NCBI GenBank assembly: GCA_012800525.1
Contig: JAAZJD010000015.1
Location: 1-39,285 of the forward strand
DNA length: 39,285 nt
Source: Clostridiales bacterium
Lineage (GTDB): Bacteria > Bacillota > Clostridia > Christensenellales > DTU072
Direction of reading: 5' to 3'
Below the pieces are notes generated by a model, which did no database searches, had not been told where the DNA came from, and saw only the letters and a program-made list of their open reading frames with translations. This document shows positions 1 to 10,180 of the stretch, piece by piece (position 1 is the first letter of the stretch; each line of letters begins with the position of its first letter). Both the position numbers and the translations under genes were made by a program.

Positions 1-3000
1 CTTGGACTTCATTAAAAACTGATGGAGTTGCAGGAAAAGAAAATTTTAGTTTAGTTAACAAGAAAGGTTATTTATGTGTAGAGCATTTGACAACAAAATT
101 TAAGACTGCAAATCCTGAAGCACAAGAATATAGAAGAATGATATACTTTAGAGCTAGGCAAGCAGACTCCGACAATCCTGGCACATATGTATACTATTAT
201 TACACTTTCCCAGTTTGGGATGTTTTTGTAAATTTAGCATCACCTTCAGATGAACTAAAATATGAACTAGAAATAACTCCCCATGGATTCACTCCAAGTA
301 TTGTTACATACAAAACTGAACTTGGTGAAGATGGAATGGGCTTTAGTGTTAGATTTAAATCAGAGAGCACTCAAAATAACATTACATCTATGAATTTTTC
401 TTTTATCATGCTTGATGAAACTCTTGCAGCAAATCCGTTTCAAAATCTAGAAAACTGGATTCCTTTTACAGATTGTGCTTTTGTAGATGACCCATATAAG
501 ATTTGTTTAGCAAAAAAAGATGTTGAGTTGGATGACCGCTTTTTCCCAAATAAGACGACTTTAAGCATTAGATATATATATTTTCAAATAGAAGATACAA
601 CCGATTCACCTTCGGTTAAATATCGTTCGCCTTTGTGGTTTGAAATAAAACTTGAGCCCTCAAATCCACCTGAGGATCTTCAAATTTTAAATGTAAATGC
701 AACATATGAAGGAAATAGAGATTATCCACTTCATATTTCAAATGCATCGGGATTGCCTAAAATATGGTCAAAAGAAGGCATATCCATGGAAGTTTCTACT
801 AGCATACAAGCAACAGACGTTAGAGCTGTATTTATGAATGGTATTTTAGCTAGTCAATCAGTATATTTTTCATATAATGAAGAGACATTGAGATATGAAG
901 CAAATATTTTACATGAAAATATAAGCATTGGAAATGATAGCGTTGGTATGTATTCTGGTGAACTCAAAATTTTTGCTCAAGCAGGAGATATTACAAGGGA
1001 GGTTTCTGTATATGTACACATAGACAGGACAATTCCTAACATTAACTGTGATGCAAAAACGGAAGGTGGGCTTGCTTATAATTATAACGACCCTAATGCA
1101 TGGTCATATGAAAATATAACTTTTGATGTTATAGATACGGTAAGTACAAGACCAATATCTGGCGTGACTTATGAATATCTTAGCGAAGTTGGTTGGAAAG
1201 TTTTGCAAGATTTTGGAAGTTATAAAAGGGTAACAGTATCGCGTACACAAGACATATATATTAGGGCAACAACAGGTGCAGGAAAAATCAATATGCTTTC
1301 AACTAGGGCTAGAATAGATAAAAAGGCCCCTAAGTTAGGTATAGTTGCGAAAGATGGAATCGATGCAAATGGTAAGCAAATATTATCATCTAATCATGAT
1401 TTAGGTGGAGAACCTTTGGGTTCTAGAAGAATTGGTTATGCACAAGATAAACTGACATTTGAATTATTTAATTTGACTACTCAAGATCAAACTGCAAATA
1501 TAATTGAATATTATTGGAAAAAATCTACAGAAGCCACAGGAAGTTATAGGCCTGTTTTGAAGCAAAACAATAAATATATCTTTGTATTAGAAGAAAAATC
1601 TCAAAATTCGTATCTTCCTATTATTAACATAACCATAAACATAAAAATATTAGCAAAGACAGGACTTGGGGAGGTAAAAGATTTTAATGTCACAATTCTC
1701 CCAAGTGGATATTCTGTTGGCATGAATTTGAATTTAGATGATATTCCAAAAGTAGCAAGTAGAACGGGCGAAAAAGTAAACAATGAATTAATAATGTGGT
1801 ATGCTACAGCTCTTCCAATAAAATTTACAGCAAGGAATAATTTAGCAGCACTTGGCACAAGCCAATATAAAGCCTTTAGTTTTATAAGAGGTCAAGAGTT
1901 AGAAACAACACAAGAGTTAGCTTTGATAAAAGATCCAAGTCAAGCTGGAGTACCAACAGGCAGCATAAGAATGGTTGGATATATAGATAGAAGCTTAAAA
2001 AATCAAGAGCTTGGGTTTTATCTTGTTGATAAAGCAGAAAACAAAGTAGATATGAATGCTAACGTTACTCCAAGTGAAAAAATGTTTTCGCCAGCTCTTT
2101 ATTTAGATACAAAAATACCAGAGGCTAATGTTGAAAAGTTTATAGTTGGTGGCTCAGGAAATCCACAAAAACTAGAAGAGGGTGATTGGGCCAAAGGTGC
2201 AGTACAAATAGTTGTTGAAATTGCAACTAATACATTGCCAGTTTCAGGGGCGGCCCTATTTGAAATATATGCTAATGGTGGAGAATCAGGTACTGAGATA
2301 GATGAGAAACAAATTACAGCAACAAAAATTATATATACCATCAATAAGGATACAAAAGGCATATACAAGTATATGCTTCGTTCTGGTTCTGGTGTTGGGG
2401 CCGAAATAGTCGTTGAAGTGAATATTGATAACACAGATATTGTATTGCGTGAAATCAATGCAAAAACTATAGATTCTACAACTGGAAATACTATAAAAGA
2501 TGGTCTCGCGATTGATGGATCTGAAAAGGTATCTTCAACAATAAGAATTGAATTTGACACAAATCATCAAGGTCACTTCGTATATGAGTATATTGATTTT
2601 TCTATGAGTGGTGATCCTAATAGTCCAGATGAAGGCCCAATTAAAATTACAGATAAAGAATATTTTGATATTTTCATGCCTGCAGAAGGCGGTGAAGGAT
2701 GGAAGCGTTTCGGGTTTAGATTATATTCAAAAGCAAAAGATCAAAATGAAGAGGTTTCTACAACAGGCCCTGAATATACGATAGTGAAGTTTCAATATGA
2801 TACAAGATCATATAATATTACATCTACTCCATCAAGTTCAGGTGTAAATTGGATAACTTCTGAAACAAGCATTACATTAGAATTAGATGCAGATTCTATC
2901 AATGTAGCTATTGTTAAATATCAAGTTAAAATAGACCTCGCTTCGGCTCCTGCTGGTACTGAAGCAAAGTGGGTTGATATTGTTATACAAAGTGAGGAAG

Positions 3001-6000
3001 ACCAACTTAAAGCAAGCGACAATTATAAACTAACGTATTTATTCCCTGGATTAAAGTGGTATTTTAATGAACAAGAGAGAATAGGTGATACAGGTGTTAC
3101 TGATATTGGGACATTATATGCTGCTCTGACAGACGAACAAAAACAATATTCTTCATATAACGGAAAATTATATTTTAGAGCAATTAGCGAAAGTGGTATG
3201 CCGAGTGAAGAAAATCATGTTGATATAAAACAAGACACCTCATCAATTAATCCTATATATGGCTTGCATCAGCAATCTGGAGAAAGAGAGTTTGACGCAG
3301 GTGGCTGGATTGCTTATTCTAAACATGATTTTAAATATTGGGATCCAAGTAAAAATGATCTAAGCAAAGCAGTATTAGTTTCAAATAGAGCACCAGTTAG
3401 TTATTTTATTGCAAATACCGCTGACCAACCAGCACTAGATTCATCGGAGTGGGTGGCAGTAAATTCTTTGCAAAATGCATATGTTTTAAATCCTTTGACA
3501 ACAACATACTGGTTAAAGGCAACAAGGGCTGATACATCAGCAGTTTCAAAATTAACAATAAATAAGCAAGCTTCTGAAAATCCTCTCACGATTAGTTTTG
3601 TAGATGCTGAAAATGGTAATCTAGGAAATCAAGAGAATTTATATTTATTTGAATGGGTTGAGAAAGCAGGAATCACTGTAAAGGTAAAAAGCACCTCAAA
3701 AATTTACTATTGGTATAAGATTGGTGAGGGGGAATGGCAGCAATATTTTAATGGAGCGATGACTCCAGGTGCTGAATATACAGACTTTTCTAGATCTATG
3801 ATTTTTGTTGGTGATTTAGATGCTGCAGGCGAAGATGAGAAAGCACATGCAAAAGTAGTGAATATTAAAAACACAGTTCGCATTAAGGTAACAAATCAGG
3901 CTGGTGATGAGGCTATTTTATCGACAAGTTTTTATATCAAAATTGATGTTAATTATCCAAAACTTGATAGTGAGAATATTATTGTTAAAACTGCTTCAGG
4001 GGAGACGCTTGACATAGCAAGTATCAACACTATGTGGCATTCAGAAGATTTAATTATTGAAATTTCAAGAAATTATCAAAATGCAAGTGGTGTTGAATAT
4101 TCATATCGCATGGAAGGACAAAGTGAATATGTTCCGATAGGAAATAATCGAATAAATACGAGTCATATGGTTTCATTCCCAGAAAAAGGCGGAACCGCAA
4201 CAATCGTTTTAAGAGCCGAGCAAAAGTCTCATGGTTATTCTAAAGAGTTTACATTATCCTTTAAGATAGATAAAGTTGTGCCTGACTTTTTATTAGAAGG
4301 CGTTGCATATAAGAGCATCAATAACATATTAACTCCAGTTGGAGGAAAGCTTGATTCTGGCATATGGGTTAATGCGGATGAAGTAAGATTGTTCATTAAG
4401 CCTCGCTTAGATTCTATAGCAATCTCTCCATCAAGATATTATAGATTTGCTGTTGATGAACAAGCATGGACGGAAATTGAAATTGCAGAGTCTTATAAAA
4501 TAAGATCACTAGAGACCGTTCGAATTAAATGTGTAACGGAAGCAGGTAGAGAGGTTGAAAGAATATTCCAAGCTAATATTGACAATGTGGCTCCAACTAT
4601 TAATGCTGGGAAATTCCAAAATCCAACTCCGCCAGAAAATATAACAGATCCTTTAGTATATAACGAATATTATATAGATCAACAAATAACATATATTGAA
4701 GACAATTTGAAAAGTGCTGAATATAATGGATATCCACTGCCATACGGACATATTATAGCGACAAATACCATCGATAACACTGTTTCATATGTTCATATCG
4801 TTGTTGAGGATTTGGCTGGGAATAAGACAGAATTAAAGTTTAAAATGCGTCCATTCCCATTGACAGCAGCTGGTGATGAAAGTGCGATAACTCTCAGTGA
4901 AGAACATTTAAATATGCTTAGGGAATATGAAAATCAATATGAAGAAGCAAAACTTTATGGTTGGTTTAGTCAATCAAGAGATGAGTATTTTTCATCACAA
5001 ATAGCTAGGCTGAAAGATAGAGTTGCTACTATGAGAAAGCAAATTGCAGATTTTCAAGCATTTTTAAGGGATTTTGATACAAGAGCTACATTTGAACTTC
5101 ATTTAGATTATGTAAAGATGAAATCATATTGGGATAAGTTTTATTCTGGTGATCCTCTAATTGAGTACCCACAATGGCAACAAGAACAAATCGTAGAAGG
5201 TTATACAAGTCAATTTGAAAAGTTTAAAGCAGAATACAATAGGTTGCTTGCTAAAATGGTTTCAGTTATTAGAGTTCAAAAGAGTATAGCTTTATTGCCA
5301 GCAACTAATGTTGTAGAAGCATCAGATTATCAAAATGTAATGGCTGTATATGCAAAATATATTGAACTAGCAAGTGATCAAAAAGCTGTATTTAATTCAA
5401 ATTTGAAAAATAAAATTGTTGAGTTGAAGAGAATTTGTGAAGTGTACTTGTTACAGGATAATGAAACTGGAGTTAAAATTTATGGTGAGACTTTAGTTTC
5501 AGAAAACCCTGGTAAACAATTAGAAGTTGAAAGTATTGATAAAAATAGCGAAGTCTTTATTACAACGCAAGACTATTTGATGCAAACACAAACTTCTGAT
5601 AAGGCAAGAAGTGTAATTTCAATCAACACATTATCTCTTAGTGGAACAGGTTCTTCTTATGAACTTGGAACATTTGATATAACACTCACAATTCCAGAAG
5701 AATATAGGCAATATAAATTATTTGCGGTATATAAGAGATCTCCTGATAGGACTTTACATGTCGTCGAAAATATTCAAAGAACCCCTGATGGTAAGCAAAT
5801 TGTCTTTGCTTCTCAAGAGCTTGGAACATATGTACTTGCTGCTTCTTCAAATATACAACCAAGAAGTGACTCAGGAGAGATTTATGGAACTATTGGTGGT
5901 ATAGATATTGATGCTAAAATACTTACATATATTACTTTTGCTGTAATAGGTATTTTCGTTGTCTTTGTCGCAGTAATGGTCTTAATAGGTATTCGTAGGC

Positions 6001-6179
6001 ATCGCTTCTTAGCTAAATACAACAAAGCTCATAAGGGTGCTTTAGTCAAACGTGGAATTGATAAAATTCCAAAAGGAAACCCAGCACCAGCATCAAATCC
6101 AGCAAGACCAGAAGAGAGGGTGCCAACTGAAAAAATTGTTAGGTACAAAACAAGAAAAGCGAAAAACAAAATTAAATAA
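1..6179 (+). CDS. Giant repetitive surface protein (Ig-like/beta-sandwich repeats, helical region, C-terminal TM and basic tail), 5'-truncated by window edge
   Basis: Frame stays open from base 3 to the listed TTG at 87 (WTSLKTDGVAGKENFSLVNKKGYLCVEHLTT...), so 87 is not a real start. Recurrent junctions IDRTIPNI, IDKKAPKL, LDTKIPEA, IDVNYPKL, IDKVVPDF, IDNVAPTI. C-term TM ILTYITFAVIGIFVVFVAVMVLIGI followed by RRHR and a Lys/Arg-rich tail; no LPXTG. Confidence 0.85.
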   Translation, partial: WTSLKTDGVAGKENFSLVNKKGYLCVEHLTTKFKTANPEAQEYRRMIYFRARQADSDNPGTYVYYYYTFPVWDVFVNLASPSDELKYELEITPHGFTPSIVTYKTELGEDGMGFSVRFKSESTQNNITSMNFSFIMLDETLAANPFQNLENWIPFTDCAFVDDPYKICLAKKDVELDDRFFPNKTTLSIRYIYFQIEDTTDSPSVKYRSPLWFEIKLEPSNPPEDLQILNVNATYEGNRDYPLHISNASGLPKIWSKEGISMEVSTSIQATDVRAVFMNGILASQSVYFSYNEETLRYEANILHENISIGNDSVGMYSGELKIFAQAGDITREVSVYVHIDRTIPNINCDAKTEGGLAYNYNDPNAWSYENITFDVIDTVSTRPISGVTYEYLSEVGWKVLQDFGSYKRVTVSRTQDIYIRATTGAGKINMLSTRARIDKKAPKLGIVAKDGIDANGKQILSSNHDLGGEPLGSRRIGYAQDKLTFELFNLTTQDQTANIIEYYWKKSTEATGSYRPVLKQNNKYIFVLEEKSQNSYLPIINITINIKILAKTGLGEVKDFNVTILPSGYSVGMNLNLDDIPKVASRTGEKVNNELIMWYATALPIKFTARNNLAALGTSQYKAFSFIRGQELETTQELALIKDPSQAGVPTGSIRMVGYIDRSLKNQELGFYLVDKAENKVDMNANVTPSEKMFSPALYLDTKIPEANVEKFIVGGSGNPQKLEEGDWAKGAVQIVVEIATNTLPVSGAALFEIYANGGESGTEIDEKQITATKIIYTINKDTKGIYKYMLRSGSGVGAEIVVEVNIDNTDIVLREINAKTIDSTTGNTIKDGLAIDGSEKVSSTIRIEFDTNHQGHFVYEYIDFSMSGDPNSPDEGPIKITDKEYFDIFMPAEGGEGWKRFGFRLYSKAKDQNEEVSTTGPEYTIVKFQYDTRSYNITSTPSSSGVNWITSETSITLELDADSINVAIVKYQVKIDLASAPAGTEAKWVDIVIQSEEDQLKASDNYKLTYLFPGLKWYFNEQERIGDTGVTDIGTLYAALTDEQKQYSSYNGKLYFRAISESGMPSEENHVDIKQDTSSINPIYGLHQQSGEREFDAGGWIAYSKHDFKYWDPSKNDLSKAVLVSNRAPVSYFIANTADQPALDSSEWVAVNSLQNAYVLNPLTTTYWLKATRADTSAVSKLTINKQASENPLTISFVDAENGNLGNQENLYLFEWVEKAGITVKVKSTSKIYYWYKIGEGEWQQYFNGAMTPGAEYTDFSRSMIFVGDLDAAGEDEKAHAKVVNIKNTVRIKVTNQAGDEAILSTSFYIKIDVNYPKLDSENIIVKTASGETLDIASINTMWHSEDLIIEISRNYQNASGVEYSYRMEGQSEYVPIGNNRINTSHMVSFPEKGGTATIVLRAEQKSHGYSKEFTLSFKIDKVVPDFLLEGVAYKSINNILTPVGGKLDSGIWVNADEVRLFIKPRLDSIAISPSRYYRFAVDEQAWTEIEIAESYKIRSLETVRIKCVTEAGREVERIFQANIDNVAPTINAGKFQNPTPPENITDPLVYNEYYIDQQITYIEDNLKSAEYNGYPLPYGHIIATNTIDNTVSYVHIVVEDLAGNKTELKFKMRPFPLTAAGDESAITLSEEHLNMLREYENQYEEAKLYGWFSQSRDEYFSSQIARLKDRVATMRKQIADFQAFLRDFDTRATFELHLDYVKMKSYWDKFYSGDPLIEYPQWQQEQIVEGYTSQFEKFKAEYNRLLAKMVSVIRVQKSIALLPATNVVEASDYQNVMAVYAKYIELASDQKAVFNSNLKNKIVELKRICEVYLLQDNETGVKIYGETLVSENPGKQLEVESIDKNSEVFITTQDYLMQTQTSDKARSVISINTLSLSGTGSSYELGTFDITLTIPEEYRQYKLFAVYKRSPDRTLHVVENIQRTPDGKQIVFASQELGTYVLAASSNIQPRSDSGEIYGTIGGIDIDAKILTYITFAVIGIFVVFVAVMVLIGIRRHRFLAKYNKAHKGALVKRGIDKIPKGNPAPASNPARPEERVPTEKIVRYKTRKAKNKIK

Positions 6180-6204
6180 GCTCACAACTGTGAGTTTATT
6201 TTTT
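6175..6204 (+). terminator. Rho-independent terminator after the giant surface protein
   Basis: aataagCTCACaactGTGAGtttatttttt. Confidence 0.75.
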
Positions 6205-6336
6205 AATTTGTATTAATTAAAACACTATTTTGTCTTGTTTTATAATTAGTTTTTAAGTCTATAAAACCATTTTACAATTTAGTTTTAAGGTGTAAATAAT
6301 TATTTTTTATTGCCTCTTTATTTATGATATTTTTGG

Positions 6337-6345
6337 TGGTATAAT
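6337..6345 (+). promoter_or_regulatory. Extended -10 promoter for the SCP2-like operon
   Basis: TGGTATAAT, about 138 bp upstream of the ATG. Confidence 0.45.
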
Positions 6346-6360
6346 ATTATGTATAGTATA

Positions 6361-6454
6361 GTTTACATCGCTTTAATAGAGGGCTTAAGTGATACAGTTT
6401 TATTGATGTAAACAAAATATAAATTGAACCCGATAACAGCAATAAAATATGCTG
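6361..6454 (+). promoter_or_regulatory. Structured 5' leader (two hairpins)
   Basis: GTTTACATC(6361-6369)...GATGTAAAC(6405-6413) perfect 9-bp inverted repeat; CAGCA(6437-6441)...TGCTG(6450-6454). Confidence 0.4.
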
Positions 6455-6483
6455 AAATTTAATATGTAGGGAAGGAGGTAAAA

Positions 6484-7266
6484 ATGGCATTATCAGAAAG
6501 AACACAAGCTTTTGTAAATTTATATGCAGGTATAGGTGTCCTTGAAAAATATCTAGAGCTTGATGAATCGGCAAAAGAGCTTGCAAAACAACACAATGTG
6601 GCAATTCGCTTTAAAGTTAAAGGTGGGCCAGATGGTGTGGTAGATATTAAAAATGGTGCATGCAAAGTATATCCTTATGAAGAAGGTGTAAAAACAAATG
6701 TTGTTTTATATTTTGATTCATGTGATAAGTTTAATAGGCTAGTTGCAGGTGAAAACGTTATGCCAATTCCAACAAAAGGAATTTTAAAGGTTTTAACACT
6801 TTTAGCAAAACCAGACCAATGGTTTAATGTTTTGACAGGTGATATGGCAGCTTTGATGAGGAAAAAAGAGTTTGATAACGATGATGAGAAAAAACGTTCT
6901 GTAACATTGGCTTTTTATGCAATGACCCTTGGAGCTGTTGTGTTAGGAAACGAAGACCCTATTGCACAGTGGGCAATGAGAGCAACTGCGGATGGCGAAG
7001 TTTCTCTTGGTATTAAAGATGTAGCTTATTCGACAATTGTAAAATCTGGCGGGAAAAATGGTAAGTTTACTGCAGTTTTAGAAAAAAGTCAAAATCCAAG
7101 ATCAATAATGGAGTTTGCTGATATTGATACTGCAGGTGGAGTTATCAATGGAACACTAGATGCTATGACTGCAGTTTCAACTGGAAGGTTAGAAACTAAA
7201 GGACATATGCTAATGTTAGACAGTTTTAACAAGATAGCGGCAATATTACCTAGATATCTATCTTAA
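6484..7266 (+). CDS. SCP2 sterol-binding-domain-like protein
   Basis: 260 aa; strong SD ggaaggagg; IRFKVKGGPDGVVDIKNGACKVYP...NVVLYF...GDMAALMR pattern resembles SCP2-like domains. Confidence 0.6.
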   Translation: MALSERTQAFVNLYAGIGVLEKYLELDESAKELAKQHNVAIRFKVKGGPDGVVDIKNGACKVYPYEEGVKTNVVLYFDSCDKFNRLVAGENVMPIPTKGILKVLTLLAKPDQWFNVLTGDMAALMRKKEFDNDDEKKRSVTLAFYAMTLGAVVLGNEDPIAQWAMRATADGEVSLGIKDVAYSTIVKSGGKNGKFTAVLEKSQNPRSIMEFADIDTAGGVINGTLDAMTAVSTGRLETKGHMLMLDSFNKIAAILPRYLS

Positions 7267-7285
7267 GTTTAAGGAGGCAAATAGA

Positions 7286-8542
7286 ATGACATATACGTAT
7301 AAGAAAAACATTGAAATGATGATGAGGGCAGCTAGAGTTGTTCCCAATGGTGTTTATGGGCACTTAGGGCCGGCAGAGGGCTGTATGATACCAATGTCTG
7401 CATATCCATTTTTTGTTTCAAAGGCAAAAGGTAGTGAGATGTGGGATGTAGATGGAAATCGCTTTATAGACTATATGTGTGGGTATGGTCCAAACATATT
7501 AGGATATGGTGATCCAGAAGTCGATGCAGCTGCAGTAGCTCAAATGAAAAAGGCAAACTGCACAACTCTTTGTGCAGATATAATGGTGGATTTTGCAGAA
7601 CTCTTGACAGATACAGTTAAGAAAGATTGGGCATTTTTCTGTAAAAATGGAGGGGATGTAACATCTCTAGCAGTATTAGTTGCTCGTTTTTATACTGGAA
7701 AACCTAAAATTGTTTTTGTAGATGGTTACTATCATGGTGTTGCACCTTGGACACAGCGTCCAGATAGCCCAGGGACACTAGAGGATGATTGTAAAAATCG
7801 TTTTCAAGTTAGATGGAATGATGTAGAGCAAGTTAGACAATTGTTTGAAGAACATGGAAAAGAAATTGCTTGTTTTATTGCTACCCCATATATGCATGGT
7901 AATTTCCTAGATAATGAACTCCCTGCTGAAGGATACTGGAAACAAATTCGTGAACTATGTACTAAACACGAAATTATTCTAATTATCGACGATATTCGTT
8001 GTGGCTTTAGATTAGATACAAGTGGATCTGACCATTACTTTGGTATAGAAGCAGACCTTATTACATTTTGTAAAGCTCTAGCAAATGGTTATCCAGTTTC
8101 AGCACTTTGTGGAAAAGAGTTTTTGAAAGGTGCTGTTGCTTCTATTCCATATACTGGCTCATATTGGTTACAAGGTATTCCTTTTGCAGCTGGAATAGCA
8201 ACATTAAATAAGCTTAAAGCTACTGATTCAGTAGGATATATGAAAGAAATGGGCGAGAGACTTGGAGCAGGTTTAACAAAAACTGCAAAAGAATTAAATG
8301 TTCCATTGCATGTTAGTGGTGCACCATCAATGTTCTATTTGAGAATTGCTGATCCTCTTGGAAACTTCTTGTTACACCAAGAATGGATTGCAGAGTGTGT
8401 AAAACGTGGGGCGTTTTTAACTAATCACCATAACCACTTTACAAATATGTCCTTGACACCAGAACTTGTTGATGAAACTATTACAATAGCTTCAGAAGCA
8501 ATGGATATAATGGTTAAAAATCATCCAGAAATTTTCAGATAA
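7286..8542 (+). CDS. Class-III PLP aminotransferase, glutamate-1-semialdehyde aminomutase-like
   Basis: 418 aa; VPNGVYGHLGPA, DVDGNRFIDYMCGYGPNILGY, IDDIRCGFR, FCKALANGYPVSALCGK (PLP Lys); SD aaggagg. Confidence 0.8.
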   Translation: MTYTYKKNIEMMMRAARVVPNGVYGHLGPAEGCMIPMSAYPFFVSKAKGSEMWDVDGNRFIDYMCGYGPNILGYGDPEVDAAAVAQMKKANCTTLCADIMVDFAELLTDTVKKDWAFFCKNGGDVTSLAVLVARFYTGKPKIVFVDGYYHGVAPWTQRPDSPGTLEDDCKNRFQVRWNDVEQVRQLFEEHGKEIACFIATPYMHGNFLDNELPAEGYWKQIRELCTKHEIILIIDDIRCGFRLDTSGSDHYFGIEADLITFCKALANGYPVSALCGKEFLKGAVASIPYTGSYWLQGIPFAAGIATLNKLKATDSVGYMKEMGERLGAGLTKTAKELNVPLHVSGAPSMFYLRIADPLGNFLLHQEWIAECVKRGAFLTNHHNHFTNMSLTPELVDETITIASEAMDIMVKNHPEIFR

Positions 8543-8560
8543 GAAAGATTATCTAAATCA

Positions 8561-8594
8561 AAAAAAGGGGCTCAAGCAGCCCCTTTATTTTTTG
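8561..8594 (+). terminator. Rho-independent terminator
   Basis: aaaGGGGCTcaagcAGCCCCtttatttttt. Confidence 0.9.
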
Positions 8595-8790
8595 TTATTT
8601 AAAAATACAACATTAAATTTGTGCTAAATTTGGTATCTATAGCTACATTTAGAGTTTGGCAAATAATAAAAAATATCTATACTTTTTGTGCTAAAAATGA
8701 TACAATATATTTGATAAAAAAATAATTTATTAAAAATACGATTAATTATAGATAATATGAATATTTAAATAAATTTTATAAGAGGTGAAA

Positions 8791-10116
8791 ATGGAAAATG
8801 TAATTTTAGGTTTGCTTATTTTGGCAATATTGCTAATTTTAGGAGTTGCAATTGCAATAATATTTTTATTTAAAAAGGGTTCTCTTTCAAATGGTGGCGA
8901 CAGTGAAAAATTGTATGAAAAATTAAATGTGGCTGTAGATAGTTTAAGTGATATACGAATTGAAATAGCAAGGATACAAACTGAATTTACTATCAAGCTT
9001 GAAAGTTTTGAAAAAAGCAATAAAGAGCTTCGTGATAGCAACACAGAGTTTATCAAGGAATTAAAGGGCTCAATTGAAAAAGAACTTAAAAATAGTAGTA
9101 CCGTTTTAGAAAACAATTTAAAAAAAGTTGAAGAGCAGCTTGAAAAAATAGGCGAAAATGTCACCAAATCCTTAAAAGAAGTAAGGGCAGATAACGAAAA
9201 ACAACTTGAAAAAATTAGAGAAACAGTTGATGAAAAACTTCAAAAGACATTAGACGAAAAATTAAAAGCAAGTTTCGATTCTGTTTCAAAACAGTTAGGA
9301 GATGTAAATACAAAGATAGGAGAAATTAATGAATTAACTACAGGAGTTCAATCATTGCAAATGACATTAACTGGTATTAAAACACGTGGCAGTTGGGGTG
9401 AAATGCAACTTGAAAACTTACTCAAAGATATTTTGGCTCCTACACAATATGAACTTCAAAGTACGTTGGGTGTAATTAAAAACAATGCAAGTAAAGTTGA
9501 TGCTGCAGTACTGATGAGAAATGATGATGGGGATGTGCAATATATTCCAATTGATTCAAAATTTCCAACTTCTGAATTTATTAATATGAACGATGCTTTA
9601 GCTGCAGGAGATAAACAAAAATATGAATCTTTACAAAAAGCGCTTAGAAGCAAAGTTTTAGAAGAAGCAAAGAGTATATCTAAATATATTTCACCACCTA
9701 CAACAACAGATTTTGCTTTTATGTTTTTGCCAACAGAGAGTTTGTATTCTGAAGTTATGAAAATCGCTGGACTATATGAAGAAATGCAAGAAAAGCATAG
9801 AGTAATAGTTGTTGGCCCAGTAACATTGACGCCAATGCTTTATGCACTTTATCAGGCATATAAAAATTATCAAATTCAATCAAAAGGACAGGAAATTCAA
9901 GATTTACTTGTTGAAGTTGCAAAAAGCTTCAAAGTATTTAGAGAAAATTTAACAAAGGCCATAAAGCAAGCAGATACTTTGCAAAAAACATTAAAAGCAA
10001 CCAATAAGGGGTCTGACAAGATTTTAAAGAAATTGGAAACTACTTTTATAGAAGAAAGCGAGTTATACATAGAAGAGGGTTCAGTTGAAGTAGAAATAGA
10101 AGAAGATGAAGATTAA
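8791..10116 (+). CDS. rmuC: DNA recombination protein RmuC
   Basis: N-term TM, long coiled coil, then RGSWGEMQLENLLKDIL, DAAVLMRNDDGDVQYIPIDSKFP. Listed GTG at 8785 lies inside the SD (agaggtg); ATG at 8791 preferred. Confidence 0.9.
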   Translation: MENVILGLLILAILLILGVAIAIIFLFKKGSLSNGGDSEKLYEKLNVAVDSLSDIRIEIARIQTEFTIKLESFEKSNKELRDSNTEFIKELKGSIEKELKNSSTVLENNLKKVEEQLEKIGENVTKSLKEVRADNEKQLEKIRETVDEKLQKTLDEKLKASFDSVSKQLGDVNTKIGEINELTTGVQSLQMTLTGIKTRGSWGEMQLENLLKDILAPTQYELQSTLGVIKNNASKVDAAVLMRNDDGDVQYIPIDSKFPTSEFINMNDALAAGDKQKYESLQKALRSKVLEEAKSISKYISPPTTTDFAFMFLPTESLYSEVMKIAGLYEEMQEKHRVIVVGPVTLTPMLYALYQAYKNYQIQSKGQEIQDLLVEVAKSFKVFRENLTKAIKQADTLQKTLKATNKGSDKILKKLETTFIEESELYIEEGSVEVEIEEDED

Positions 10117-10135
10117 AATTAAGAAAAACATATAT

Positions 10136-10166
10136 AAAGGGCTGCAAAATAAAAATGCAGCCCTTT
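10136..10166. terminator. Bidirectional terminator between convergent genes
   Basis: AAAGGGCTGCAaaataaaaaTGCAGCCCTTT. Confidence 0.85.
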
Positions 10167-10180
10167 GTACATTGAATAGT

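Noticed and set aside
2099-2560. 153-aa minus-strand ORF inside the giant surface protein
   Set aside because: Antisense shadow, low-complexity composition, no SD or domain.
8742-9167. 141-aa minus-strand ORF at the start of rmuC
   Set aside because: Reverse complement of the coiled-coil Lys/Glu-rich region, giving a Ser/Phe/Leu-rich artefact.
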